Shown here in pieces: positions 1 through 9,429 of a stretch of DNA of 36,200 nucleotides. The translations under genes and the position numbers were made by a program. The notes below the pieces were generated by a model that saw nothing but the letters and a program-made list of their open reading frames with translations, searched no databases and was not told the origin of the DNA. The stretch covers positions 1-36,200 of the forward strand of contig JAGYOW010000032.1 of the NCBI GenBank assembly GCA_018399285.1, in the 5' to 3' direction. Numbering within the stretch: the stretch's first letter is position 1; each line of letters begins with the position of its first letter. Origin of the DNA: Desulfotignum sp. (GTDB taxonomy: Bacteria; Desulfobacterota; Desulfobacteria; Desulfobacterales; Desulfobacteraceae).

Positions 1-400
1 TTACTACCCGGGCTGGCATGAAACCGGTCCGTTTGTGGAGTTTGTGTTCAACAAAAAAGCCTATGAAGAGCTGCCTGTTGATTTCCAGGCCATTCTGGAT
101 GCCGCCTGTGCCCAGGTCAGCAACTGGACCACCCAGGGGTTTAATTTTGGAAACGGCCGGGCTTTAGATGAGCTGATCAATGTGCACAAAGTCGATGTGG
201 TCCGGTTGCCGGACTCGGTGCTGGCTGAGCTGAAATCCCATTCAAAGGATGCTGTTGCCGAAATCGCCGCCTCCGATCCCATGGCTGAAAAAGTCAATGA
301 CAGCTTCCAGAAATTCCAGAAACTGATCGGACCCTGGGGAGAAATTTCTGAAAAACCCTATTATGAAACACTGGCCGACCAATATCCGTTGAAGGGATAA
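1..400 (+). CDS. dctP: TRAP transporter solute-binding protein DctP, C-terminal part
   Basis: This is the 3' end of a gene cut by the window edge; the frame is open from base 2, so the visible part is about 132 residues. It begins with YYPGWHETGP, a segment typical of DctP-family periplasmic binding proteins shortly before their C-terminal helices, and ends with helical, charged sequence. In this family the protein binds a small carboxylate (dicarboxylates, keto acids, sugar acids) in the periplasm and delivers it to the DctQM membrane pair for Na+-driven uptake. The two genes immediately downstream are exactly those subunits, 6 bp away, which supports the assignment. An AAGGGA sequence at the end of this gene serves as ribosome binding site for the next one. 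The substrate cannot be told from the fragment. Confidence 0.88.
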   Translation, partial: YYPGWHETGPFVEFVFNKKAYEELPVDFQAILDAACAQVSNWTTQGFNFGNGRALDELINVHKVDVVRLPDSVLAELKSHSKDAVAEIAASDPMAEKVNDSFQKFQKLIGPWGEISEKPYYETLADQYPLKG

Positions 401-406
401 GCATCG

Positions 407-952
407 ATGCAGATCGGTCCTTTTTTTGAAACAATCGCCGCCAAAATAGATGTCTGCAACGAGTGGATCGGCCGGCTGGTCTCCTGGGTTGTGGTACTGC
501 TGGTGGCGGTTGTTTTCATCGATGTGGTCATGCGGTATGCCGCCAACACCAGTTTTGTGTTTACCCAGGAACTGGAATGGCACCTGTTCGGGTTCATTTT
601 TCTGATGGGCGCCGGTTACACCCTTTTGTATGACCAGCATGTGCGGGTGGATGTCGTATACCAGCGGCTGTCGGAACGGGGCCAGGCGTGGATCAATGTG
701 CTGGGATGTCTTTTTTTCCTGTTTCCCGGGGCAATCCTTATCATTTACACCTCATTCGGGTTTGCCCGGGAGGCGTTCGTCTTTATGGAAGGCAGCCCGG
801 ATCCCGGGGGGATTCCGTTCCGCTTCATTATCAAATCCTGTGTGCCTTTGGGATTTGTGCTGCTCCTGTTTCAGGGGGTGTCCATGTTTATCCGGAATTT
901 AGGCATTCTTTTGACCCCGCTTTTTGCGGACAAAAAAAAGGATGTCCGGTAA
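407..952 (+). CDS. dctQ: TRAP transporter small permease DctQ
   Basis: The 181-residue protein has four predicted membrane segments (roughly residues 23-45, 60-80, 100-125 and 143-165) and the motif ELEWHLFGFIFLMGAGYTL, characteristic of the DctQ subunit of tripartite ATP-independent periplasmic transporters. DctQ is the small integral-membrane partner of DctM and is needed for uptake of the substrate presented by DctP. The start at 407 follows an AAGGGA sequence 10 bp upstream, inside the end of dctP. The stop codon shares one base with the start of dctM (TAATG), so the two are translationally coupled. Length is normal for the family. Confidence 0.92.
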   Translation: MQIGPFFETIAAKIDVCNEWIGRLVSWVVVLLVAVVFIDVVMRYAANTSFVFTQELEWHLFGFIFLMGAGYTLLYDQHVRVDVVYQRLSERGQAWINVLGCLFFLFPGAILIIYTSFGFAREAFVFMEGSPDPGGIPFRFIIKSCVPLGFVLLLFQGVSMFIRNLGILLTPLFADKKKDVR

Positions 953-2286
953 TGGGATCTGAATACCTGGCCGGATGGATGTTCCTGGCGCTCACGATTC
1001 TGTTGATGGCAGGCTTTCCCGTCACGTTCACCCTGATCGGCACGGCCATGTGTTTCGGATGGATCGGCGGAGGATGGGGATATTTCGAGCTGTTGCCCAT
1101 GCGGATCTGGGGGGCCATCAACAATGTGGTACTGATCGCGGTGCCGTTGTTTGTGTTCATGGGGGTGACCCTTGAAAAATCCGGTCTGGCCGAGGAGCTG
1201 CTGGAAACCATGGGACTGGTGTTCCATCGCATCCGGGGCGGGCTGGCCATCAGCGCCGTGGTGGTCGGCGCATTGCTGGGGGCCTCCACCGGCATTGTCG
1301 GGGCCACGGTGGTGACCATGGGACTGCTGGCCGTGCCCACCATGCTGCGGCACGGGTACCGGCCGGAGCTGTCCGCAGGCACGGTGGCCGCCTCCGGCAC
1401 CCTGGGGCAGATCATTCCGCCCTCCATTGTGCTGGTCTTGCTGGCCACCATTGTTCAGATCCCGGTGGGGGACCTGTTTATGGCAGCGCTGTTGCCCGGG
1501 CTGCTCCTGGTGCTGCTGTACATGGCCTATATTTTCATTGCGGCCCTGATCAAACCGGACATGGCCCCGGTCATCACTCTGGCGGACGGCCAGGTGCCGG
1601 ATGCCCGCCAGTTGTGGAAAAAAACCATGCGGGCCCTGGTGCCGCCCCTGGTGCTGATCACGGCGGTGCTGGGGTCTATTTTCGCGGGCATCGCCTCTCC
1701 CACGGAAGCCGCATCCGTGGGCTGTGTGGGGGCCGTGGCCCTGGCAATCTGGAACCGGCGGTTCAACCTGGATATCCTCAAAGAGGTGTCCCGCACCACC
1801 ACCCGGCTCACCAGCATGGTGTTCATCATTCTGGTGGGGGCCAACGCATTCGGGCTCACTTTCCGGGAGTTATACGGGGATGAGCTGATCCGCGGGTTTC
1901 TCATGGATATCGCCCATGCCCACAACAAATGGGTGGTGCTGCTCATTGTCATGGGCGTGATCTTTCTGATCGGGTTTGTCCTGGATTTCATCGAGATCAT
2001 TTTCATCCACGTGCCCGTGCTGGTGCCCATCCTGGTGGATGATTTCGGGTTTGATCCGTTATGGATCTGCGTGCTGCTGGCCATCAACCTGCAGACCTCT
2101 TTCATGACCCCGCCGTTCGGGTTTTCCCTGTTTTACCTTAAAGCAGTGACCCCGCCCCAGATTAAAACCGGTCATATCTACCGGGGCATCATTCCCTTTG
2201 TCCTGCTGCAGTTGCTGGGCTTGTTCATCGTGGCCATGTGGCCGGCCATCGCCACCTGGCTGCCGGGCCTGGTGTATATCAGGTGA
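952..2286 (+). CDS. dctM: TRAP transporter large permease DctM
   Basis: A 444-residue protein with about 12 hydrophobic segments, the normal size for DctM. It contains the family's conserved stretches GASTGIVGATVVTMGLLAVP and ASGTLGQIIPPSIVL, and near the C-terminus QTSFMTPPFGFSLFYLK. DctM is the substrate-translocating, cation-coupled channel subunit of the TRAP system. The open frame continues upstream to 688, but the ATG at 952 overlaps the dctQ stop (TAATG) and starts exactly before the first membrane helix, so it is the likely start. It is the last gene of the dctPQM unit; the next gene is convergent and only 24 bp away. No clear terminator is visible between them. Confidence 0.94.
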   Translation: MGSEYLAGWMFLALTILLMAGFPVTFTLIGTAMCFGWIGGGWGYFELLPMRIWGAINNVVLIAVPLFVFMGVTLEKSGLAEELLETMGLVFHRIRGGLAISAVVVGALLGASTGIVGATVVTMGLLAVPTMLRHGYRPELSAGTVAASGTLGQIIPPSIVLVLLATIVQIPVGDLFMAALLPGLLLVLLYMAYIFIAALIKPDMAPVITLADGQVPDARQLWKKTMRALVPPLVLITAVLGSIFAGIASPTEAASVGCVGAVALAIWNRRFNLDILKEVSRTTTRLTSMVFIILVGANAFGLTFRELYGDELIRGFLMDIAHAHNKWVVLLIVMGVIFLIGFVLDFIEIIFIHVPVLVPILVDDFGFDPLWICVLLAINLQTSFMTPPFGFSLFYLKAVTPPQIKTGHIYRGIIPFVLLQLLGLFIVAMWPAIATWLPGLVYIR

Positions 2287-2310
2287 TGTGATAAAACAAA
2301 TGACAGCAGG

Positions 2311-3363
2311 TTATTCCGTCTCTTCAGGGGTGTTGAAATCCCGGATAAAGATCTCCCAGAACGCCACGAACAGCGAGGCCAGCAGGGGTCCGATGACAAA
2401 TCCGTTGATGCCGAACAACACAAAGCCCCCCAGAGTGGACAGCAGTACCAGGTAATCCGGCAGTTTGGTGTCTCTGCCCACCAGAATGGGCCGCAAAAAA
2501 TTATCCACCAGTCCGATCACCCCGGCCCCGAATCCAGTGAGAACCAGGCCCTGAATCCAGCTGCCCACGGCAAACAGATAAATGGCGACCGGCAACCAGA
2601 CCAGGCCGGCACCCACCATGGGAATCAAAGACAGCAGGGTCATGACCACCCCCCATAACAGCGGTGCCGGAATACCCAGTATCCAGAAGATGATCCCTCC
2701 CAGGCCGCCCTGTATGACTGCTACCACCAGATTTCCTTTGATCGTGGCCCGGGTGACTTCCGCAAATTTGGAAAACAGGAGGCGTTCCCGTTCGTCTCCC
2801 AGGGGCAACGCCCGGGTCAGCTGGGCCACCAGATCCGCCCCGTCTTTGAGCATGAAAAAGGCCAGATACAGCATCAGGCCCAAGCTGACAAACCACTGGG
2901 CCGCATTCTGACCGAACTGCACGGCGTTCTGGGCGATGAACTGACTGACTGTGACGGCGGCATTGGACAGCTGGGATTTGAACGTGGACAGGTCCAGGTT
3001 GAACCGGTCCATCAGGCTCTGGATGGCCGGAAACGCCTGGCGGATCTGCTCGATTCGCTCTCCGATATTAATGTCACCGGTTTGCAGGCGCTGGTACAGG
3101 GCCGCACCTTCCTGGAAAAAGGAGACGGTGACGAATACGGCCGGGATCACCCCGATGGTGATGACCACCACCAGGGTGGACAGGGCCGCAAAAATGGCCC
3201 GGTTGTTCCATAATTTTATAAATCGCTGGTACAGCGGGGCAAACACCAGCCCGATGACACAGGCCCAGAACACGGCGCCGAAAAACGGTTTGAGCAAGTA
3301 GAAAAAAACAGCCGTCACCAGGACCAGCATGGTCAGAAATGTGCCTTGTTCCAGTTTTTTCAT
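2311..3363 (-). CDS. AI-2E family transporter (PerM/YdiK-like permease)
   Basis: A 350-residue polytopic membrane protein of the AI-2E transporter family (TqsA, YdiK and PerM belong here). Visible marks are the N-terminal hydrophobic pair around residues 8-40, a long amphipathic extracytoplasmic stretch in the middle (about 85-150), and a C-terminal membrane bundle containing PMVGAGLVWLPVAIYLF and GFVLFGINGFVIGPLLAS, both typical of the family. Members have been linked to autoinducer-2 export, Na+/H+ exchange or other small-solute export, so the substrate is unknown. It is the last gene of a four-gene minus-strand unit, starting 11 bp after the EamA gene, which suggests co-transcription. ATG start at 3363. 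Confidence 0.85.
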   Translation of the reverse strand: MKKLEQGTFLTMLVLVTAVFFYLLKPFFGAVFWACVIGLVFAPLYQRFIKLWNNRAIFAALSTLVVVITIGVIPAVFVTVSFFQEGAALYQRLQTGDINIGERIEQIRQAFPAIQSLMDRFNLDLSTFKSQLSNAAVTVSQFIAQNAVQFGQNAAQWFVSLGLMLYLAFFMLKDGADLVAQLTRALPLGDERERLLFSKFAEVTRATIKGNLVVAVIQGGLGGIIFWILGIPAPLLWGVVMTLLSLIPMVGAGLVWLPVAIYLFAVGSWIQGLVLTGFGAGVIGLVDNFLRPILVGRDTKLPDYLVLLSTLGGFVLFGINGFVIGPLLASLFVAFWEIFIRDFNTPEETE

Positions 3364-3374
3364 TGTGCCCCCTG

Positions 3375-4277
3375 TTATGATTTCGGAAAGGTTGGCTTTT
3401 TGGGTGATGCCAGATACCCGGCGGCAATGGATGCCCCGATGATGATTCCGCCACCGATCAATGTGGAAAATGTGGGAATTTCTTTAAGAAGAAAAAATGC
3501 GAGGATAATGCCGTATACCGGTTCCATTCCCGTGATCACCGAGGCGGTCTGGGCCCTTATTTTTTTGAGGGAACTGATGAACAGGGTGTGGGACAGGGCC
3601 GTGCACACCACCCCTAAAAAAACCAGGGCCGGCAGGTCGGTTACCGACACCATTGCCTTAGGCCGGATCAGGATGACGGGAATCACCAGGCACAGGGCCG
3701 CAAACAGATTCTGATAGAACGCCACGGCCACGGGATCTGACAGGCGCACGTTTCTGCGGTTCACCAGGGCCAGAATGGCAAAAGTCAGGCCGGATAGAAT
3801 GCCGTAAAATCCCCCCAGCGTGACCTGGTTGGACAGGTCGGGTTCCGGGATGACCAAACAGATACCAAAAAATACCACCAGGGCCGTTAAAATATCCCGG
3901 CGGTCCAGAGGTTCCCTGAACACCAGGGGTTCCATGAACGTGACAAACAAGGGAAAGGTGGAAAAGGTCACCAGGCCCACGGCCACGCTGGAGAGCTGAA
4001 TCGACAGAAAGAAAAAATACCAGTGCACTGCCAGCAGCGCCCCCTGCAAAATGAACAGGCCCGTGGCCCGGCCCGGAACGGCAGACAGTTTTGTGCCGGA
4101 AAACAGCCGGGCGTAAACACCTAAGGCCATAGCGGCAAACAAGGTTCTGCCCAGAACGATATACAACGGGCTGGCATCAATGAATTTGGCAAACAGCCCG
4201 GACAAACCGAACAGCAGCACAGCGCTGTGGATCACAAACAATGGGTGGGCCGCCGGTCCGGGTCGTTTCATGGGCAT
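3375..4277 (-). CDS. EamA/DMT family transporter
   Basis: A 300-residue protein with ten hydrophobic segments arranged as two EamA repeats, the standard drug/metabolite transporter layout. The second repeat shows the usual pattern ALSHTLFISSLKKIRAQTAS followed by ITGMEPVYGIILAFFLLKEI, the family's 'EP...l...l.E' signature. Proteins of this family export or import small metabolites (amino acids, nucleobases, drugs); the substrate is not predictable from sequence. It sits 12 bp after ettA and 11 bp before the AI-2E family gene on the same strand, so it is probably translated from a shared mRNA. Two Met codons (4277 and 4271) are possible starts; the first is used here. Confidence 0.88.
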   Translation of the reverse strand: MPMKRPGPAAHPLFVIHSAVLLFGLSGLFAKFIDASPLYIVLGRTLFAAMALGVYARLFSGTKLSAVPGRATGLFILQGALLAVHWYFFFLSIQLSSVAVGLVTFSTFPLFVTFMEPLVFREPLDRRDILTALVVFFGICLVIPEPDLSNQVTLGGFYGILSGLTFAILALVNRRNVRLSDPVAVAFYQNLFAALCLVIPVILIRPKAMVSVTDLPALVFLGVVCTALSHTLFISSLKKIRAQTASVITGMEPVYGIILAFFLLKEIPTFSTLIGGGIIIGASIAAGYLASPKKPTFPKS

Positions 4278-4289
4278 CAGACAAAGGCG

Positions 4290-5974
4290 CTATCGGATCA
4301 GCTGGCGGTATTTGATGCGCGTCGGTGCATCCGCCTTGATGCCCAGCCGTTTTTTGCGGTCTTTTTCATAATCGGAATATGCCCCGTCAAACATCACGGT
4401 TTTGCTGTCTCCTTCAAAGGCCAGAATATGGGTGGCGATGCGGTCCAGAAACCACCGGTCATGGCTGATGATCACGGCACAGCCGGCAAAGTTTTCCACT
4501 GCTTCTTCCAGGGCCCGCATGGTGTTGACATCCAGGTCATTGGTGGGTTCGTCCAAAAGCAGCACATTGGCTTCCTGCTGAAGCATGCAGGCCAGGTGCA
4601 CCCGGTTGCGTTCCCCGCCGGACAGATCCGCCACTTTTTTCTGCTGGTCTGTGCCGGAAAAGTTGAACTTGCCCACATAGGCCCGGGCGTTAAGTTCCCT
4701 TCCGCCGATGATCAATGGGTCATTGCCGCCGGAGATGACTTCAAAAATGGTTTTGTCCGGATCCAGAGAATCCCGCTCCTGGTCCACATAGGCCAGCTTC
4801 ACGCTCTGGCCCAGTTCAATTTTACCGGCATCCGGTGATTCTTTGCCCGTGATCATTTCAAACAACGTGGTTTTGCCGGCACCGTTAGGACCCACACCCG
4901 GCAGCCCCCGGTGGAATGACAAAATTCATGTCTTCCACCAGCAGTTTGTCTTCAAACGCCTTGGTCACATGATCACCACAATCACCTTGTCTACAGACGG
5001 GTCCGGGGGGAATAAGATCTCATCTCTTTTTCCTGCTGTCCGGCATCTTTTTTGAGCAGGTCTTCCGCCCAGAAGGCTTTGATCCGGAGCGTAGCCCGGA
5101 TTTGGTGCGCAGCGCCCAGGGGACGGGTGGATCCATTCCAGTTCCCGTTCCCAGGGTTTTCTGGCGCTTTGCTTTCGCCTTTCTGCTCCGTGGCCAGGCG
5201 TTTTGCTTTCTGATCCAGCCAGGAAGAATAGTTGCCTTTCCAGGGAATGCCTTCGCCCCGGTCCAGTTCCAGGATCCAGCCGGCCACATTGTCCAGAAAA
5301 TACCGGTCATGGGTCACGGCGATAATGGTGCCCTCGTACCGGTTCAGGTGTTGTTCCAGCCAGGCCACGGATTCCGCATCCAGATGGTTGGTGGGCTCGT
5401 CCAGCAAAAGGATGTCCGGTTTGGACAGCAGCAGCCGGCACAGGGCCACCCGGCGTTTCTCTCCGCCGGAAATCACGCTGACCAAAGTGTCTTCGGGCGG
5501 ACACCGCAGGGCATCCATGGCCATTTTCAACCGGGCGTCCAGGTCCCAGGCATCCAGGTGATCCAGCTGTTCCTGAACCTTTCCCTGGCGTTCGATCAGT
5601 TGATCCATCTCCTCTTCGGACATGGGCTCGGCAAACTGTTCGGAAATCTTTTCATATTCCGCCAAAAGATCCACAGTTTCCTGAACCCCTTCCTCCACCA
5701 CCTCCCGGACGGTTTTGGACGAATCCACCAGGGGTTCCTGCTCCAGAAATCCGATGGTGTATCCTTTGGATAAAATGGTTTCCCCGGAAAATTCCGTGTC
5801 TTTGCCGGCCATGATTTTCAGCAGCGAGCTTTTGCCCGAGCCGTTGAGGCCCAGGACACCGATTTTAGCACCGTAAAAATAAGACAGAGAAATATCTTTG
5901 AGCACCTGGCGCTTGCCATGGAACTTGCTTACATGGATCATGGAATAGATCACTTTTTTGGTATCTTCGGTCAT
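4290..5974 (-). pseudogene. ettA: Energy-dependent translational throttle protein EttA (ABC-F ATPase), frameshifted
   Basis: Two open pieces (5974-4991 and 4922-4290) together span about 561 codons, the full EttA length. The first carries ATPase domain 1: Walker A GLNGSGKSS, signature VISGGEKRR and Walker [15 protein letters not shown]. The second carries domain 2: [23 protein letters not shown] and [11 protein letters not shown]. EttA is a cytoplasmic ABC-F protein that binds the ribosomal E site and tunes early translation elongation to the ATP/ADP ratio. Between the pieces (about 4905-5180) the expected sequence (linker, KTLERELEW-like segment, [20 protein letters not shown]) is all present but shifts frame several times within some 270 bp. 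Either the gene is freshly broken, or, more likely, this patch carries base-call indels. The start at 5974 follows GGAGA. It lies 20 bp behind the helicase gene. Confidence 0.85.
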
Positions 5975-5994
5975 GCAGTCTCCTTGACGGAAAT

Positions 5995-8112
5995 TTAATG
6001 GTACTGGCTGAGGACAGGCTCCCTGAGGATCAGATCCACGGCTTCAGCCGCCGTTCTGGCCACGTTGGGAAAGCTGTCTCCAATTTTGGCGATCTGACGC
6101 AGGTTTTCCGCAGTGCGCAGAATCAGCCGGGCAAAATCCCCTTCCGCGTAATCAGATCCGGTCATCAGTTCATCCCAGGGCGTGTCATGGGCCCAGCCAT
6201 ACATGAGAACCGCGGGCTGGACAAACAGGTTGGGCGCGGAAAAACCGCTGGACAGCAGTTTCAGTGCAAAGGGTTTCAATCCTTTGCGAATCTCCAGAAA
6301 GCCTTGTTTGAGGCGTTTGGGCAGGGCGCCTTCAACCAGCGGATCATCTTTGAATTCTTTTTCATTGACAAACGCGGCCATGATGGCGGCCAGCAGGGCC
6401 GGATCCCGGTCCGGCAGCAGGTTTTCCCGGATGCCCTGGGCCACCAGCAGCGGAGAGTCGATTCTGAGCTTGGATGCCCACAACCCGTCTTCGGTCAGGT
6501 TCCCGTCCCGGGTGATGAATCCTTCATTTGCCAGAAAATCCATGTGTGCCAGAAAATCGTTCCACAACAAAGCCAGGTCCTGGCCGAACCGCTTTCTGGC
6601 CGCTTTGGACCGTTTTTCACCCGCTGTGATCAGGTAAGAGGCAAACGAGTTGTCCAAAAGCATTCTCACCTGTTCCGGCGTATGGGAAAGCAACAGGTTC
6701 AGTACCATGGAAAAATCGATTTTGATCTGGCTGTCCACATTCAAAGCCGGAGCGTTCACCAGGCCGGCAATGCCCTTCAGATCCATGAACTTGCCGGGCA
6801 GCACCAGGGCGAATCCGATATTGTCCATGCCCCGGCGGCCGGCCCGGCCGGCCATCTGCTGAAATTCACTGGGGCTCAAAGTCTGGAAATCAACACCATT
6901 GAACCGGTCGGAATTCAGAATCACCACGGACCGGGCCGGAAAGTTGACGCCTGCCGCCACCGTGGAGGTGGCAAACATGGCATTGAGCAGTCCTTTGGCC
7001 ATCAACGTCTCCACCACCACTTTCCAGGCGGGCAGATGACCGCTGTGGTGGGCGGCACAGCCTTTTTCTTCCAGGTCCCGGCGGTGGGGGTGGGCGGCCA
7101 GGTGGGGATTGCCGGCCACCAGTTCCTCAATGGTTGCTTTCAGGGCCGCTTTTTTCTGGGGTGTTTTGTTGAGCAGATCATTGCGGCACAGTTTCAGGGC
7201 ATTGTCGCATTCAGCCCGGGATTTTAAAAAAAAGATGGCCGGCAACAGGTCATACCGCTCCATGAGCGTCAGGATATCCCCGAAATCGGGCAGTCGTCCC
7301 GGCGGCGCCAGGACCGGCGGTTTTTTGATGCTGGCAAACTTGTACACTTTATCATGAAGCCTGGCTTCACCCGGACCGGCGGTCTTTTTAAGCAGCGGGT
7401 ACAACGTGCCGGAAGGATGCAGAAATATGGGGTGCAACGGCACGGGCCGCCGTTTGTTTTCCACGATGCGGCAGGTGCGGCCCCGGATGGCGGTCAGCCA
7501 GCCGGCGATCTGATCCGGGTTGCCGATGGTGGCGGACAGCAAAAGCAATGGAATGCGCACCGGCAGATAGATCATGATCTCTTCCCACACCACCCCGCGT
7601 TCCGCATCCCCTAGATAATGGGCCTCATCCAGGATGATCAGGTCACAGTTCAGATCCTCTCCGGTGTACATGGCATCGTAGAGCTGGTTTCTCAGGATTT
7701 CCGTGGTACCGATGATCACGTCGGCATCGGCATTTTCCTTGATATCACCGGTGAGAATGCCGACATTTTCTTCACCGAACAGCTGGGAAAACCGGGCATG
7801 GATGGAGTTGGTCAGGGCTTTGAGCGGGGTGGCATACCAGATCCGGCCTTTTTTGGCCAGGCAGTTCCGGGTGGCTTCCTCGGCAATCCAGGTCTTGCCG
7901 GCCCCTGTGGGAGCGGTCACCAGGCAGTCTGCTTCCTGAACAGCTTCAATGGCTTCGATCTGGAACGGATCCGGGGTAAAGGGTTTGTCGTCAGGTACCC
8001 CGATCTTTTCAAAGATGCGTTTGAGTCCTTTGTCCGCACCGGGCTTCATAGCGGGTCTGTTTTCTGGTTTTCGCCGGGGGCGCTTACCCCGGTAATTTCG
8101 TTTTGTTTTCAT
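5995..8112 (-). CDS. Ski2-like DEAD/DEAH-box RNA helicase
   Basis: A 705-residue superfamily 2 helicase. In order: a basic N-terminus (KRNYRGKRPRRKP), a Q-like motif PDPFQIEAIEA, Walker A APTGAGKTW, motif Ia ATPLKALTNS, motif II LDEAHYLGD, motif III LLSATIGNP, then in the second RecA domain AAHHSGHLPAWK, TSTVAAGVNFPARSVVI and motif VI QMAGRAGRRG. This layout is that of the Ski2/Mtr4/Dob1-like group, which unwinds RNA with ATP, often in RNA turnover; the roughly 250-residue C-terminal part is helical and has no recognised motif. The frame also allows a TTG start at 8121, but the ATG at 8112 is preferred; no strong ribosome binding site is visible for either. It heads the unit helicase-ettA-EamA-AI2E, whose first two genes both relate to RNA or translation. 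Confidence 0.88.
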   Translation of the reverse strand: MKTKRNYRGKRPRRKPENRPAMKPGADKGLKRIFEKIGVPDDKPFTPDPFQIEAIEAVQEADCLVTAPTGAGKTWIAEEATRNCLAKKGRIWYATPLKALTNSIHARFSQLFGEENVGILTGDIKENADADVIIGTTEILRNQLYDAMYTGEDLNCDLIILDEAHYLGDAERGVVWEEIMIYLPVRIPLLLLSATIGNPDQIAGWLTAIRGRTCRIVENKRRPVPLHPIFLHPSGTLYPLLKKTAGPGEARLHDKVYKFASIKKPPVLAPPGRLPDFGDILTLMERYDLLPAIFFLKSRAECDNALKLCRNDLLNKTPQKKAALKATIEELVAGNPHLAAHPHRRDLEEKGCAAHHSGHLPAWKVVVETLMAKGLLNAMFATSTVAAGVNFPARSVVILNSDRFNGVDFQTLSPSEFQQMAGRAGRRGMDNIGFALVLPGKFMDLKGIAGLVNAPALNVDSQIKIDFSMVLNLLLSHTPEQVRMLLDNSFASYLITAGEKRSKAARKRFGQDLALLWNDFLAHMDFLANEGFITRDGNLTEDGLWASKLRIDSPLLVAQGIRENLLPDRDPALLAAIMAAFVNEKEFKDDPLVEGALPKRLKQGFLEIRKGLKPFALKLLSSGFSAPNLFVQPAVLMYGWAHDTPWDELMTGSDYAEGDFARLILRTAENLRQIAKIGDSFPNVARTAAEAVDLILREPVLSQYH

Positions 8113-8235
8113 TTGGGACAAGTGTAATCAATATCGGCAAATTGTGCAAGTCCTGACCAAGGATCCGGGGCTTGTGTTTTTTGTGGCGGTGCCGTATTAC
8201 ATCAGTGTGATGGGGTTTGTACCGATGAATGGCAG

Positions 8236-9429
8236 ATGGACAAGGAAAAAAATGAAGTGAAAACCCGATTCCCTCTCATTGTTGTCATTGGCGGTGGTGT
8301 CATCGGCACTTCCATTGCCTGGCACCTGGCAAAAAAAGCGGCACAGGTCACGCTCATCGAATCCCTTGACCTGGCATCCGGGAGCTCCGGGGCCTGTGAC
8401 GGCCTGGTGTTCATGCAGTCCAAAAAGCCCGGCATCCACCTGGGTCTGGCCATGGAAAGCCTGAAGCGGTTTCATTTGTTGAAAAAAGAACTGCCTGTGG
8501 ACATCGAGTTCAGGCAGACCGGGGGCCGGGTGATCATCCAGACTCCGGCACAATATCCGGCCATGGAAAAATTTGTCAGGGAACAAAAGGATATCGGCCT
8601 GGAAGTCTGCCTGATGGATGCAAAACAAACCCTGGCGGCGGAACCGTTTTTATCTCCTGATATTTACGGCTCCAGCTGGTCTTCCCTGGATGCTCAGGTC
8701 AATCCCATCAATCTGACGCTGGGGTTTGCACTGGGTGCGAAAAAAAATCATGCCCGGATCCTGACCCGGACAAAGGTGCTGGGAATTCACACCAAAAATA
8801 ACCGGGTGACCGGAGTTGCCACCACACAGGGGGATATTCCAGCAGATCTGGTGGTCAATGCCGCCGGTGCCGGGGCGGGGCGTATCGGTCAGATGGTGGG
8901 AATCGACCTGCCTATCGCACCCCGGCGGGGACAGATCGTGGTGACCCAGGCAACGCGCCCCATGATTTCCAGTTGTATGATTTCAGCCGGATACATTGCC
9001 GTCAAATATGACCCGTCCCTGGCCGCAGAACAGGGAGAAGGCATGTCTATGGAGCAGACAGACAACGGAAACCTGCTGCTGGGATCCACCCGGGAATTTG
9101 CAGGGTTTTGCAGAGAAAACACCCTGTCGGGCATCCGCCGGATCATTTCACGGACCACTGAGGTCCTGCCGGCCCTGAAACACCTTCAGGTGATCCGGAC
9201 CTTTGCCGGTCTCAGGCCCTATACCCCGGACGGCCTGCCCATCCTGGGACCGGTGCCGTCCCTGGAAGGGTTTTTCATGGCCGCCGGACACGAAGGGGAC
9301 GGCATTGCCCTGTCCCCGATCACCGGAGAACTGATGGCAGATATGGTGTTGGGACAAAAAACAGCCGTTTCTCTGGCACCGTTTTCTCCGGACCGGTTTA
9401 TATCCCAGAAAGGACAGGCCCATGAATAA
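8236..9429 (+). CDS. FAD-dependent oxidoreductase, DAO family (HcnC / OoxB / proline dehydrogenase beta-like subunit)
   Basis: A 397-residue flavoprotein with an N-terminal dinucleotide-binding fold (VIGGGVIGTSIAWHLAK, then IESLDLASGSSG) and a C-terminal FAD-binding stretch RTFAGLRPYTPDGLPILGPV followed by AAGHEGDGIALSP. This is the D-amino-acid oxidase/sarcosine oxidase beta fold, and it matches catalytic subunits of multi-subunit amine dehydrogenases: HcnC of cyanide synthase, OoxB of opine oxidase, and the beta subunit of archaeal L-proline dehydrogenase. It probably removes a hydride from a C-N bond of an amino acid, imino acid or opine. It overlaps the next gene by 8 bp. The start at 8236 lacks a clear ribosome binding site; a GTG at 8257, behind AAGGAA, is a possible alternative. 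Confidence 0.82.
   Translation: MDKEKNEVKTRFPLIVVIGGGVIGTSIAWHLAKKAAQVTLIESLDLASGSSGACDGLVFMQSKKPGIHLGLAMESLKRFHLLKKELPVDIEFRQTGGRVIIQTPAQYPAMEKFVREQKDIGLEVCLMDAKQTLAAEPFLSPDIYGSSWSSLDAQVNPINLTLGFALGAKKNHARILTRTKVLGIHTKNNRVTGVATTQGDIPADLVVNAAGAGAGRIGQMVGIDLPIAPRRGQIVVTQATRPMISSCMISAGYIAVKYDPSLAAEQGEGMSMEQTDNGNLLLGSTREFAGFCRENTLSGIRRIISRTTEVLPALKHLQVIRTFAGLRPYTPDGLPILGPVPSLEGFFMAAGHEGDGIALSPITGELMADMVLGQKTAVSLAPFSPDRFISQKGQAHE

Noticed and set aside
688..951. Upstream extension of the DctM frame
   Set aside because: It overlaps dctQ in another frame; the TAATG junction at 950-954 and the first helix show the true start at 952.
5998..7227. Long plus-strand open frame (409 codons) opposite the helicase gene
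   Set aside because: It is the antisense of a clear helicase with all motifs; its protein is Gln/Gly/His rich, as expected from reversed codons.
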